The notes: generated by a model from the letters alone, not told the origin. A stretch of 64,000 bases of DNA from Lachnospiraceae bacterium (GCA_017483735.1 JAFUVF010000050.1:1-64000); one strand, 5' to 3'; positions 24,049 through 32,838 are shown, counted from the stretch's first letter. Numbers and translations are program-made.

Positions 24049-25149
24049 TTATGAAACGCCCATGGATGCGCCTGAAAATGACATACTCACACCCTGCGGG
24101 CTTGAAGCGGATGCCGCACCCATAGTACCGGACGTATTAACACTTACACCGCCTTCAAGCTGATGCTTTATCATGCTCTTTAAATAGTCCATATCCGCCT
24201 TTACCAAGGCTTTATTCTCGGAAGTCCTGTGCTTTCTTTTAAGCTCCTCCAAATCCTCCTTGTCCATGTGAGGATTTATTATTTCCATATTTTCAAGCAT
24301 TTCCATGCTTTCCTCAAGCTCCTTGAGCTCATCCTCTCCGAATTCCGAAATCATTTTGCCAAGCTCTTCAAGCGTATCCTCGGAGGATAGACCCTCCTTA
24401 TATTCCTCATAAGCCTTATCAAGCATTTCCTCACGCTCTTTAAAGATATCGTCCTCCTTTTTGGATACCTTTTCTTCCTCCGCATTCACGATGGCATTCT
24501 TCATATCCGCGGAAGCTTCCTTCATCCTGTCAAGCTTTTCGTCACGCTTTCCGGTGGTGGCAGCCATCTCTTCAAGCTCCAAATGATGCTTTTTCTTTCT
24601 TGCAACCATCTCCATGCGCTTCGCATGTGTAAGCGCCGCCTGCAGCTCATCAGGGTCTCCGTTGCCTGCGGCAATCTTTCGTTTCATTTCAAGCACCTTT
24701 CTCTTTGCGCTCAAAACTGCCTGCCCTGCACTGACGGAGGTTTTTGCTCTCTGTATCTTTGTGGCAACCTCTTTATAATTGTAATTTATGGGCTTATTAT
24801 TCTCATCCTCTTTCTCGCTCTCAGGCGCCCCCGAAAGCTCCAAAAAGCCGTTTACCTTATCCTCAGATGTAGCCGCAAAAGGATTTTTGTCATTATCCCT
24901 TGTCTGCTTTAAGCCACGCAAAAGCTCACGCATTTCTTTGGAAGGAATCGTGCTCTCGTAGGTATCCTTTTTTGAAAAGCTGTCGAAACTAGCCGTAAAT
25001 GACGAAAATGGAGCTTCGTTTGCGCCTTGAAATGCCTTGCCGTAAGCGCCCCTGACACCCTGCATAGAATCGGAATAGCCCCGTGCATTGCAGGGCAAAA
25101 AAGGCATATAAGCATTCTGTGAATAAAAAGAAATATTGATACCAGCCAT
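24049..25149 (-). CDS. Unrecognised, highly charged coiled-coil protein
   Basis: Protein of 366 aa without signal peptide or membrane segment. The N-terminus MAGINISFYSQNAYMPFLPC is followed by a Gly/Ser/Phe-rich stretch. Residues about 125-330 are Lys/Glu-rich helix with long coiled-coil potential (KRKVLEMKRKIAAGNG, KRMEMVARKKKHHLELEEM, EDELKELEESMEMLENME). The tail is Gly/Ser/Met-rich (GVSMSFSGASMGVS). The only cysteine is near the N-terminus. The ATG has a perfect AAGGAGG site. It sits 63 bases after the double-glycine peptide gene on the same strand and may belong with it. I do not recognise the family; a scaffold or secreted substrate is possible but unsupported. Confidence 0.6.
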   Translation of the reverse strand: MAGINISFYSQNAYMPFLPCNARGYSDSMQGVRGAYGKAFQGANEAPFSSFTASFDSFSKKDTYESTIPSKEMRELLRGLKQTRDNDKNPFAATSEDKVNGFLELSGAPESEKEDENNKPINYNYKEVATKIQRAKTSVSAGQAVLSAKRKVLEMKRKIAAGNGDPDELQAALTHAKRMEMVARKKKHHLELEEMAATTGKRDEKLDRMKEASADMKNAIVNAEEEKVSKKEDDIFKEREEMLDKAYEEYKEGLSSEDTLEELGKMISEFGEDELKELEESMEMLENMEIINPHMDKEDLEELKRKHRTSENKALVKADMDYLKSMIKHQLEGGVSVNTSGTMGAASASSPQGVSMSFSGASMGVS

Positions 25150-25212
25150 TTTCTACCTCCTTGTAGTTATAGCAAGTAAGCAAACTGAAATCCGTTTCAG
25201 CAACAAATTCTG

Positions 25213-25524
25213 TTATGCCAGATAGGTAGGAGCCCCCTGTATGCCCGTTCCGGGCTCGAAATTCACGCCGGGTGTGGGTATTTTAGTCTCCGTTCCCGGA
25301 GCCTGTGTATATATGGCGTTGGAAGCTTTCGGCGCCTCTCCCTTCTGCATCAGTCCCGATGCCTTGGGAGTACCGCCGACAAATACGGTATTCGAAGCCT
25401 TTTGAATCACATTCTGACCCTTAATCTCAGGAATAGCGCCGACAAACAAGCCTCCGCTCACTCCCTCCAAATCGTCATCAGTAATTGCCGCTATATCCTT
25501 AAAGTTCTTCTCGTCCTTAACCAT
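25213..25524 (-). CDS. Double-glycine-leader peptide precursor
   Basis: Precursor of 103 aa. The start chosen is the ATG at 25524 (AAAGGA site), which gives the leader MVKDEKNFKDIAAITDDDLE followed by GVSGG. This is the classic D/E-L-x-x-V-x-G-G cleavage motif recognised by C39-peptidase ABC exporters. The remaining 78 residues have no cysteine and are rich in Gly, Pro, Thr and Ala. They contain an internal near-repeat (KASNTVFVGG and KASNAIYTQ). This excludes lanthionine chemistry. It may be an unmodified bacteriocin or signal peptide, or a larger secreted protein using the same export route. No C39 exporter or immunity gene is in the window. Confidence 0.65.
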   Translation of the reverse strand: MVKDEKNFKDIAAITDDDLEGVSGGLFVGAIPEIKGQNVIQKASNTVFVGGTPKASGLMQKGEAPKASNAIYTQAPGTETKIPTPGVNFEPGTGIQGAPTYLA

Positions 25525-25566
25525 ATCTTTTCCTTTCATAAATGCATACAAATAAATCTATACAGC

Positions 25567-25582
25567 TTAAGTATATACTTAA
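25567..25582. promoter_or_regulatory. 16-bp perfect palindrome over the -10 of the peptide gene
   Basis: TTAAGTATATACTTAA is a perfect palindrome. It covers the -10 box TATACT (25575-25570) of a minus-strand promoter whose -35 is TTGCTT (25598-25593, 17-bp spacer). A repressor bound here would block the double-glycine peptide gene. The -35 match is modest (4 of 6). Confidence 0.5.
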
Positions 25583-25646
25583 ACCTAAAAAAAAGCAACC
25601 TGAAATGAGAATGTTACCGCTATTATGTTTTGCAAAAGTGATATGC

Positions 25647-26624
25647 TTATTGAAGCTTCATCTTATACTTTTGCTGCTCCTCCAAAGGGATGCTTAATGC
25701 ATCCATTGCCTCCTGCAAGGATAACTTAAGATTTTTCATAATGGAGCGTATGCTGTCTATACGACTTTGCTCACGTCCTTCTTCTCTGCCCTCTGCTCTT
25801 CCTTCCGCCCGTACATCTGCTTCCCACTCATCCATTGCCTTGCACATATCATATCCCTCCATTTCGTTTCTGGTGCTTATATATTCTCTTCGTTTCTCCC
25901 ATATTGCCGGGCTGTTTACAGCTGCCGATATCGCTTCAAGGACATCCTCTCCCACATGCTCATAGTCTCTGTCAGTCATCAAATGCTCTCTAAGCTCTGT
26001 CTTGTTATCCCTGTAGGACATTGCCTTTATCAAAAGCTTTAAATCCGTATGGAAGATATCTCCGTTTTCCATATCGTCCACACATATAAGATGAATACCA
26101 TAGTCTGAAAAGAGCTTTCTCATCCTGTCGCCCTTCGGAAAATCTATCATATCTGATATTTCCTTTGGCCAATCAGCATACTTTTCCGTTCCGTGATAGA
26201 ATACAATCGTATATACAGGAGCAAGCTTGTCATCCTTTTTCAGTCCACCGGGAATGAGCCTTGTTCCCTCTTCTCTATATCTCTTTTTATGCGCCCGTAT
26301 CTGTTTATCGTATTCGGCAGAATCATACCCCATTATGCGGAATGGCATGGAGTAATCAATCCTGTTCTGATTCTCAATGGCAAGGATTCTTAAACCGGCG
26401 CTGTCCTTCCACTCCATCTTTATGTCCCTGTAGCGGTTTGAAGACTTTGTTTTTCTGCCTCTGCCCTTTTCCCCGGAGGAAGAGACCTTATACCTTCCTG
26501 ATACGCATTTAAGCTCCTCCGGCTTTATGACTTCCTCTCCGCCAAATACAACCCCATTGAAGAAGTCCGCAAAACGCTCCGGCTCCTCCAAAAACTCATT
26601 CATAATGACATCCATTTTTCCCAT
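25647..26624 (-). CDS. PD-(D/E)XK nuclease family protein (Rpn/transposase-like)
   Basis: Protein of 325 aa. The nuclease core has ILAIENQNRIDYSMPFRIM, where E-x-Q stands at the E-x-K/Q catalytic pair, followed by YDSAEYDKQI and TIVFYHGTEKYADWP. Past the core the C-terminus carries the EGRAEGREEGREQ helical repeat typical of Rpn-family proteins. These are recombination-promoting nucleases, often present in many copies and annotated as transposases; no terminal inverted repeats were found here, so mobility is not shown. The ATG at 26624 has AAGGAGG 7 bases upstream; the 25 codons before it in frame are leader sequence. Expressed alone. Confidence 0.75.
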   Translation of the reverse strand: MGKMDVIMNEFLEEPERFADFFNGVVFGGEEVIKPEELKCVSGRYKVSSSGEKGRGRKTKSSNRYRDIKMEWKDSAGLRILAIENQNRIDYSMPFRIMGYDSAEYDKQIRAHKKRYREEGTRLIPGGLKKDDKLAPVYTIVFYHGTEKYADWPKEISDMIDFPKGDRMRKLFSDYGIHLICVDDMENGDIFHTDLKLLIKAMSYRDNKTELREHLMTDRDYEHVGEDVLEAISAAVNSPAIWEKRREYISTRNEMEGYDMCKAMDEWEADVRAEGRAEGREEGREQSRIDSIRSIMKNLKLSLQEAMDALSIPLEEQQKYKMKLQ

Positions 26625-26701
26625 ACAGCTTCCTCCTTGTAAGTATTTTCGGGCGGAAACCGCAGAAATAAGAATGACCCCTAAATATCTCACAGACATC
26701 C

Positions 26702-26737
26702 CGCCATTTTCTATAAAAGAGTAAATGGCGAAACGCC
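26702..26737 (-). other. Two mutually exclusive small hairpins in the leader of the nuclease gene
   Basis: CGCCATTT (26702-26709) pairs with AAATGGCG (26723-26730). The same GGCG can instead pair with CGCC (26734-26737) as GGCG-AAA-CGCC. The two stems compete. The second one (GGCGAAACGCC) also occurs at 20030-20040 ahead of the collagen-like gene. The rest of 26738-27021 holds AT-rich repeats and the ABC-F promoter, and no gene. Confidence 0.35.
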
Positions 26738-26850
26738 TCGAAGACGCACAATGCAGTCTTTAGATTACTCTTGATGAAGAAATAGTAACACCACTGAATC
26801 TGTCTGTCAAAGAGATTTGCTTAAATTTCAAAACTTTGTAAGAAGTACAC

Positions 26851-26869
26851 AATTTTGAATATCAAAATT
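26851..26869. repeat. Inverted repeat and direct repeats upstream of the ABC-F gene
   Basis: AATTTTGA-ATA-TCAAAATT is a perfect inverted repeat. It is flanked by near-identical direct repeats (TTTGTAAGAAGT at 26835-26846, TTTGTGAAGAAGT at 26868-26880, and ATTCGTGAAG near 26892). It could be an operator; the AT-richness lowers confidence. Confidence 0.3.
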
Positions 26870-26983
26870 TGTGAAGAAGTGCTAATTTACAATTCGTGAA
26901 GTTTTGAGTCGTTTAATTCCATAGCCTGCTTGACCAATATATTATTCGAGCGAGTGCTTGTCCATAGCTTTTAGTTTCCTCCC

Positions 26984-27012
26984 TTGAAAAAAATCCACAT
27001 TTGCGATAAACT
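26984..27012 (+). promoter_or_regulatory. Promoter of the ABC-F gene
   Basis: TTGAAA (26984-26989), 17-bp spacer, TAAACT (27007-27012). The expected start near 27019 is only about three bases before the ATG at 27022, and no ribosome binding site is present, so this transcript too looks leaderless or nearly so. Confidence 0.5.
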
Positions 27013-27021
27013 CATACCATT

Positions 27022-28935
27022 ATGATACTTTCGGTAAATAACATAGATTTAAGCTTCGGGGATGTGCCGGTGCTTAAAAATATCAGCTTTAATATTGAGG
27101 AGCATGAGAAGGCGGCGATTGTGGGAATAAACGGTGCCGGCAAGACCACGCTCCTTCGGATAATCATGGGAGAGCTTAGCGCAGATAACGGCATCTCCAC
27201 TCTTTCAAGAGATACCTCAGTCGGATATCTCTCACAGAATGATACTGTTAATTCCGCAAACACAATCTATGAGGAATTATTGTCCGTAAAATCAAACCTT
27301 GTGGAAACGGAAAAAAAGCTTCGGAATTACGAGGAAAGGATGCAGACCTTTTCCGGGGATGAAAGCGCTCTTAATGAGCTTATGGAGGAATATCACAAAA
27401 TCAGCGCAGCCTTTGAGAGGGACGGCGGCTATATGTACAAAAGCGAGCTTGTCGGCGTATTAAAGGGCTTGGGCTTTGCGGAAAGCGAATTTGACACATC
27501 AGTTTCTCTCCTTTCCGGTGGTCAGAAAACAAGAGTCGCTCTGGGCAGACTTCTGCTTCAAAAGCCTGATTTTATCATACTGGACGAGCCCACAAACCAC
27601 CTTGATATGGACTCCGTGGTATGGCTCGAAAACTATCTTTTGAATTACAGGGGCGCTGTGCTCATCGTCTCCCACGACAGATACTTCCTCGACAGAATTG
27701 CCACAAAGATAATCGAGCTTGACAACGGCGAGGCTACAGTTTTTTCCGGCAATTATACGGACTACGCCGCCAAAAAGGAAATCATCAGAAAATCCGAATT
27801 AAACGCATATTTGAATCAACAGCGTGAGATAAAGCATCAGGAGGAGGTCATCGAAAAGCTTAAGAGCTTTAACCGTGAGAAATCCATAAAACGTGCGGAA
27901 AGCAGGCAGAAGGCTCTAGACAAAACAGAAATCCTTGATAAGCCTGTTATAAAGGACTCCGATATGAGGCTTACTCTTACTCCCCGCATAGAGAGCGGGA
28001 AGGATGTTTTGTCCATAACAGGTCTTTCCAAGGCATATGACGGCAAAGTCCTTTTTTCGAATGCAAATATCGAGATTAAGCGTGGGGAGCACGTAGCGAT
28101 CATCGGGAAGAACGGCACCGGAAAGACCACTCTCCTAAAAATAATAAATTCCGCAGAAAGGGGCGATTCCGGACAGATTAAATACGGCACGAATGTGGAG
28201 ATTGGCTACTACGATCAGGAGCACAATGTGCTGAATCCCGAAAAAACTTTGTTTGACGAGATATCGGACGCATATCCCTATCTTACAAACACCGAAATCA
28301 GAAACACGCTTGCGGCATTTCTTTTTACCGGGGATGATGTCTTTAAGCTTATCGGAAGCTTAAGCGGCGGCGAAAAGGGGCGTGTGTCGCTTGCCAAGCT
28401 GATGCTCTCCGACTGTAATTTCCTCATCCTCGACGAGCCTACAAACCACCTCGATATAACGTCAAAGGAGATTCTTGAGGATGCCTTAAATTCATATACC
28501 GGCACTCTTTTGTTTGTATCTCACGACAGATATTTCATAAACCGCACGGCTTCGAGGATACTTGATTTAAACAGCTCTCATTTCTACAATTATATCGGGA
28601 ATTATGATTATTACCTTGAAAAGATAAATGATGTAATGGGCGCATCCCCAAAAGAAAGCATAACTTCTGCATCAAAGGCGGAATCCGCCTCAAAGTCCGA
28701 CTGGCAGGCGATGAAGGATGAACAGGCACGTCTGCGCAAGCGTGAAAATGATATAAAGCGCTGCGAAAAGGAGATTGAAGGGCTTGAAGCAAAAAAATCA
28801 GAGCTTGAAGCCAGACTCCTAAGCCCTGATATATCCGGAGATTATAATAAATTAAACGAAATCACGAAGGAGCTTGACAGCTTATCCGTTACGCTGAACT
28901 CCCTCTATGACAAGTGGGAATTGTTGTCCGAATAG
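27022..28935 (+). CDS. ABC-F family ATPase (ribosome-associated)
   Basis: Cytosolic protein of 637 aa with two ABC domains in tandem and no membrane segments. Domain 1: Walker A GINGAGKTT (about 35-43), signature LLSGGQKTR, Walker B ILDEPTNHLD. Linker about 245-325 (QQREIKHQEEVIEKLKSFN), the arm that reaches into the ribosome. Domain 2: GKNGTGKTT, SLSGGEKGR, LILDEPTNHLD. A C-terminal coiled coil (about 550-637) is present. ABC-F proteins act on stalled or initiating ribosomes; some protect against antibiotics, others are housekeeping. The layout is closest to housekeeping YdiF/Uup types. The 3' end overlaps the convergent gene by 31 bp. Confidence 0.9.
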   Translation: MILSVNNIDLSFGDVPVLKNISFNIEEHEKAAIVGINGAGKTTLLRIIMGELSADNGISTLSRDTSVGYLSQNDTVNSANTIYEELLSVKSNLVETEKKLRNYEERMQTFSGDESALNELMEEYHKISAAFERDGGYMYKSELVGVLKGLGFAESEFDTSVSLLSGGQKTRVALGRLLLQKPDFIILDEPTNHLDMDSVVWLENYLLNYRGAVLIVSHDRYFLDRIATKIIELDNGEATVFSGNYTDYAAKKEIIRKSELNAYLNQQREIKHQEEVIEKLKSFNREKSIKRAESRQKALDKTEILDKPVIKDSDMRLTLTPRIESGKDVLSITGLSKAYDGKVLFSNANIEIKRGEHVAIIGKNGTGKTTLLKIINSAERGDSGQIKYGTNVEIGYYDQEHNVLNPEKTLFDEISDAYPYLTNTEIRNTLAAFLFTGDDVFKLIGSLSGGEKGRVSLAKLMLSDCNFLILDEPTNHLDITSKEILEDALNSYTGTLLFVSHDRYFINRTASRILDLNSSHFYNYIGNYDYYLEKINDVMGASPKESITSASKAESASKSDWQAMKDEQARLRKRENDIKRCEKEIEGLEAKKSELEARLLSPDISGDYNKLNEITKELDSLSVTLNSLYDKWELLSE

Positions 28936-29555
28936 TTTCCTTCGATATACGCATTCCCGCCATTTCCATTTCCGTAGCCTCCGCCGTTCCAGGTATTATT
29001 ATTTACCCTGTTCTCGGAATTACCCACATACTGTATATTTTTCGACAGCCCGAAGATGAGCCAGAACACTATGGGCAAAAATATGAAGCCCAAAGCCATG
29101 GCGCCGCTTTGTCCGAAGCTCTTCACAAGTCCTAATGAAACAAGCACATTAAACACCATAAGTGTAACCCATGCGCCTATTATCAAAAATACGGTTAAAA
29201 TCACTATTCCGATGGAGCCTGCAAACATACTTCCTGAAAAAGCTCCTCGTACATTGATGCCGTCCATGCTTACCACGGCAACCACAAGCGCTGCGACAAA
29301 AACCATAAGGGCTATAAAGTACACTATGAAAATTCCGAGATACCACCAGAAAAGCTTCTTCTTTCCCGCAATCTTATACAAAATATAGCTATTGTAAAAG
29401 GGGATTATCGCAGCCCAGCCCGGCTCATTTGCCTTCTTGAAGGTAAGCCACATTCCCACAATGCTTGCCGCCGAAATCGCAAGGCTTATAAGCGACTGCA
29501 TGGCATTTAACATCAGTGCGGTCATATTGTAAAGAGCATCCGAATCAAAGTTCAT
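28905..29555 (-). CDS. Small multi-span membrane protein (DUF5684-like)
   Basis: Membrane protein of 216 aa with about five helices. The phrase [20 protein letters not shown] with [14 protein letters not shown] is characteristic of the DUF5684 family, of unknown function and often found near signal peptidases in other genomes. The C-terminus is a soluble Asn/Gly-rich tail ([17 protein letters not shown]). Its ATG lies inside the end of icd (11-bp overlap) with AAAGGAG upstream, so it is translated with the citrate-synthase operon. Confidence 0.7.
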   Translation of the reverse strand: MNFDSDALYNMTALMLNAMQSLISLAISAASIVGMWLTFKKANEPGWAAIIPFYNSYILYKIAGKKKLFWWYLGIFIVYFIALMVFVAALVVAVVSMDGINVRGAFSGSMFAGSIGIVILTVFLIIGAWVTLMVFNVLVSLGLVKSFGQSGAMALGFIFLPIVFWLIFGLSKNIQYVGNSENRVNNNTWNGGGYGNGNGGNAYIEGNYSDNNSHLS

Positions 29556-30753
29556 TTTCCAAGGTCTCCTTTATCGCTTTAATGAAGCCCAGACTATCCA
29601 GTATTACCGGATTTTCACAGGTTGAAATACTTGCCAGACTCCCTGTCATTTTACCATTCTCTATGGTCTTTATGCAAGCACTTTCAAGCCTCTTTGCAAA
29701 TTCGCAAAGCTCCGGGATATTGTCAAGCTCTCCTCTTTTATTGAGCGCTCCCGTCCATGCAAAGATGGTTGCTATGGAATTTGTGGAGGTCTTCTCTCCC
29801 TTTAAATATTTATAATAATGTCTCTGCACAGTGCCGTGAGCCGCCTCATACTCATATACTCCCGAGGGGGATACAAGCACTGAGGTCATCATCGAGAGAT
29901 CGCCATATGCTGTGGCCACCATATCTGACATGACATCTCCGTCATAATTTTTGCATGCCCAGATAAAGCCGCCTTCTGAGCGAATGACCCTTGCCACCGC
30001 ATCATCTATAAGTGTATAGAAGTATTCAATATTTAGTGCCTCAAATTTTTCTCTGTACTCCGTGTCATAAATCTCTTGAAAGATATCCTTGAAGGTATGG
30101 TCATACTTTTTGGAAATGGTATCCTTCGTGGAGAACCACAAATCCTGCTTAGTATCCACCGCATAGGAAAAGCATGCCCTTGCAAAGCTCTCAATAGATT
30201 TTTTCGTATTGTGTATACCCTGTATTATGCCCTCGCCGTCAAACTCATGTATGGTCTGTCTGATCTCCTTGCCGTCCTCTCCGGTAAATACAAGCTCCGC
30301 CTTACCCTTTCCCGGCACCTTAATCTCGGTGTTCTTGTATACATCCCCGTAGGCATGACGGGCGATCGTAATCGGCTTCGTCCAATTCTTTACATACGGC
30401 ACAATACCCTTTACCAGAATGGGCGCACGGAATACCGTGCCGTCAAGTATTGCCCTTATGGTGCCGTTGGGGCTCTTCCACATCTCCTTAAGCTTGTACT
30501 CCTCCACTCTCGCCGCATTGGGAGTAATGGTGGCGCATTTGACCGCTACGCCGTATTTCAATGTGGCGTTTGCAGAATCCACCGTAACCTGATCATTGGT
30601 CTCGTTTCTGTGCTCCAGACCAAGGTCGTAGTACTCGGTCTTTAAATCTATATATGGAAGCAGAAGCTCGTCCTTTATCATCTTCCATAGAATCCTTGTC
30701 ATCTCATCCCCATCCATCTCAACCAGAGGGGTTATCATCTTAATTTTGCTCAT
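29545..30753 (-). CDS. icd: NADP-dependent isocitrate dehydrogenase (eukaryote-like subfamily)
   Basis: Enzyme of 402 aa that oxidises isocitrate to 2-oxoglutarate with NADP+. It belongs to the dimeric subfamily also found in mitochondria: [15 protein letters not shown] at the N-terminus, [20 protein letters not shown] for substrate binding, [20 protein letters not shown] for the metal-binding Asp pair, and [13 protein letters not shown] for NADP+ binding. Third gene of the Re-citrate synthase operon, supplying 2-oxoglutarate for glutamate. Its ATG is one base after the gntR stop (TAATATG). No aconitase gene is in the window. Confidence 0.95.
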   Translation of the reverse strand: MSKIKMITPLVEMDGDEMTRILWKMIKDELLLPYIDLKTEYYDLGLEHRNETNDQVTVDSANATLKYGVAVKCATITPNAARVEEYKLKEMWKSPNGTIRAILDGTVFRAPILVKGIVPYVKNWTKPITIARHAYGDVYKNTEIKVPGKGKAELVFTGEDGKEIRQTIHEFDGEGIIQGIHNTKKSIESFARACFSYAVDTKQDLWFSTKDTISKKYDHTFKDIFQEIYDTEYREKFEALNIEYFYTLIDDAVARVIRSEGGFIWACKNYDGDVMSDMVATAYGDLSMMTSVLVSPSGVYEYEAAHGTVQRHYYKYLKGEKTSTNSIATIFAWTGALNKRGELDNIPELCEFAKRLESACIKTIENGKMTGSLASISTCENPVILDSLGFIKAIKETLENEL

Positions 30754-30754
30754 A

Positions 30755-31423
30755 TTATATTACTCCTATCTTTACTATATTTTCATACGCCTTTTTGATG
30801 TGCTCGTTTGCAAGCCTCTCCGCAAGCTCCCCATCCTTATTGCGTATCGCTTCAAGTATCTTTGCATGCTCTTCGTTGGACTTTAAGCCCCTTCCGGAGT
30901 TTGACAGTGTCTTTTTCCTTACCCGCAGTACATATTGATGAAAATCCTTTAGCTGATGCTCCAAAATCTTGCTGTCGCAGGCTTCGTAGAGGATTTCGTG
31001 GAAACGATTGTCCAGCTCGTACACCTGCTCATAATGCCCCTTTTCCCCGTGGAACTTCGCAAGATATACGTTTTCCTCCATCTCCTCCAGGGCTTCCTTT
31101 GTGATATGCTCCGTGGCAAGCCTTGCGCAGAGCCCCTCCAAAAGGGAGCGTATCATATAGATGTCATGCACGTCCTTTTTTGTAATTCCCGTGACATAGG
31201 CGCCCTTATTGGGGATTATCTGGATAAGTCCTTCCAGCTCCAGCTGTCTGAAGGCTTCTCTCACAGGAGTTCTGGATACACCAAGCTCCTCTCCTATTGC
31301 AACCTCCCTTAGCTCCTCGTTTTCGGAATACTTGCCGTTTAATATATCCTCTCTTATGCGGTTAAAAACCCTGCCTCTCAGGGAATATTTGTCCGTAACC
31401 TCGTTTTTTACGCTATTCTCCAT
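30755..31423 (-). CDS. GntR-family (FadR/FCD) transcriptional regulator
   Basis: Regulator of 222 aa. The N-terminal winged helix (about 12-80: [39 protein letters not shown]) and the C-terminal all-helical FCD domain (about 90-215) with likely metal-binding Asp/His residues ([13 protein letters not shown]) are clear. FCD domains bind small organic acids. It lies between citrate synthase and isocitrate dehydrogenase, so a tricarboxylic acid or related ligand is a fair guess. The palindrome ATTGTATACAAT at the operon promoter fits the kind of site used by this subfamily, pointing to autoregulation. Confidence 0.9.
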   Translation of the reverse strand: MENSVKNEVTDKYSLRGRVFNRIREDILNGKYSENEELREVAIGEELGVSRTPVREAFRQLELEGLIQIIPNKGAYVTGITKKDVHDIYMIRSLLEGLCARLATEHITKEALEEMEENVYLAKFHGEKGHYEQVYELDNRFHEILYEACDSKILEHQLKDFHQYVLRVRKKTLSNSGRGLKSNEEHAKILEAIRNKDGELAERLANEHIKKAYENIVKIGVI

Positions 31424-31425
31424 GG

Positions 31426-32838
31426 TCAGCCTATCGTTATGCCCTTCTCATTACAAACCTTGTCTATGCAGCTTATAAGCTCATCATCCGTGATTACTGT
31501 AACTCTTCCTCCGGCATACTCGGCATCCACCCATTCCTTAACGTCGGTCACAAGCTCGGAATTTTTGCCGACCTGCGCATCTCCCTTCAGCTTGTAATGG
31601 GAATTTATCCAATGGGCTATGCCCGCCAGACCCGATGTATTCGACACCGCACATACAACAGGACGGTCAAGGAATTTCTCCGTGTCAAAGATATTGTATA
31701 TCTCCTCGTTTTTAAGAAGTCCATCTGCGTGAATACCGGCTCTCGTCACATTGAAATTCTTCCCGACAAAAGGGGTTCTCGGCGGTATCTGATAGCCTAT
31801 CTCCTTTTCATAATATTCCGCAAGCTCCGTAATGACCTTGGTATTCATTCCGTTGAGGTCGCCCTTTAGCTGCGCATATTCAAATACCATAGCTTCGAGC
31901 GGCGTATTTCCCGTCCTCTCTCCTATGCCAAAAAGCGAAGTATTTACCGAGGCGCAGCCGTAGAGCCAGGCTGTGGTGGAGTTGGATACCGCCTTATAGA
32001 AATCATTATGTCCATGCCACTCGAGATTTTCCGAAGGCACTCCTGCATGTGTCCTCAATGCATATATAATACCCGGCACACTTCTGGGAATAACGGCTCC
32101 GGGATAGTTTACCCCATAGCCCATGGTATCGCAGGCACGTATCTTTATGGGGATACCGTATTCATCCTGCAGCTTCATCAGCTCCAGACAGAAAGGAACG
32201 ACATAACCGTATATATCGGCTCTCGTGATATCCTCCAGATGACACCTTGGGCTTATTCCCTCCTCGAGGCATTCCTTTATGACGGAGATATAATGCTCCA
32301 TTGCCTGCTTTCTTGTCATCTTAAGCTTAAGGAAGATATGATAATCGGAGCAGGATACAAGTATTCCCGTCTCCTTCATACCGATTTCCTTCACAAGCTT
32401 GAAATCCTCCTTGGAGGCTCTTATCCAGCTCGTAATCTCTGGGAATTTGTATCCCCTCTCCATACATTTGTACACCGCATCCCTGTCCTTCCTGGAATAA
32501 AGAAAGAACTCGCAGGCACGTATCATCCCGTTATCTCCGCCGAGCCTGTGGAGATAATCGTATATTGTCACAATCTGCTCTGTGGTGTAGGGAGCTCTGG
32601 ACTGCTGACCGTCCCTAAAGGTTGTATCCGTAATCCATATCTCCTCCGGCATATGGTGGGGAACCACCCTGTCATTGAAGGGGATTTTCGGTATCTCCGA
32701 GTATGGAAACATATTCCTGAACACATTGGGCTTTTTCACATCATCCAATATGTACATATGCTCCTCAATCTCTAAGAGATTGTTGCTCTTGTTCATTGTG
32801 ACCGGGCGGTTTTGGAATGTATATTCGTTTTCCGGCAT
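31426..32838 (-). CDS. Re-citrate synthase (HMGL-like/isopropylmalate synthase superfamily)
   Basis: Enzyme of 470 aa of the DRE-TIM metallolyase family, beginning its barrel with ITDTTFRDGQQSRAPYTTEQ. It has a metal-binding HxH pair in WHGHNDFYKAVSNST and the C-terminal signature GIGERTGNTPLEAMVFEY. The N-terminal extension (about 70 residues) and the operon with isocitrate dehydrogenase fit the Re-face-specific citrate synthase known from Clostridium kluyveri and relatives rather than leucine synthesis. Homocitrate synthase is the alternative. No si-type gltA is in the window. The ATG has AGGAGG 5 bases upstream. First gene of the operon. Confidence 0.82.
   Translation of the reverse strand: MPENEYTFQNRPVTMNKSNNLLEIEEHMYILDDVKKPNVFRNMFPYSEIPKIPFNDRVVPHHMPEEIWITDTTFRDGQQSRAPYTTEQIVTIYDYLHRLGGDNGMIRACEFFLYSRKDRDAVYKCMERGYKFPEITSWIRASKEDFKLVKEIGMKETGILVSCSDYHIFLKLKMTRKQAMEHYISVIKECLEEGISPRCHLEDITRADIYGYVVPFCLELMKLQDEYGIPIKIRACDTMGYGVNYPGAVIPRSVPGIIYALRTHAGVPSENLEWHGHNDFYKAVSNSTTAWLYGCASVNTSLFGIGERTGNTPLEAMVFEYAQLKGDLNGMNTKVITELAEYYEKEIGYQIPPRTPFVGKNFNVTRAGIHADGLLKNEEIYNIFDTEKFLDRPVVCAVSNTSGLAGIAHWINSHYKLKGDAQVGKNSELVTDVKEWVDAEYAGGRVTVITDDELISCIDKVCNEKGITIG

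Noticed and set aside
25213..25524. Lantibiotic or other thioether peptide
   Set aside because: The product part contains no cysteine and no modification enzyme gene is near.
25647..26624. Complete insertion sequence around the nuclease gene
   Set aside because: No terminal inverted repeats or target duplications flank it, so only the gene is reported.
31426..32838. 2-isopropylmalate synthase of leucine synthesis
   Set aside because: No leucine genes are near; the operon holds isocitrate dehydrogenase, and the N-terminal extension fits Re-citrate synthase better.
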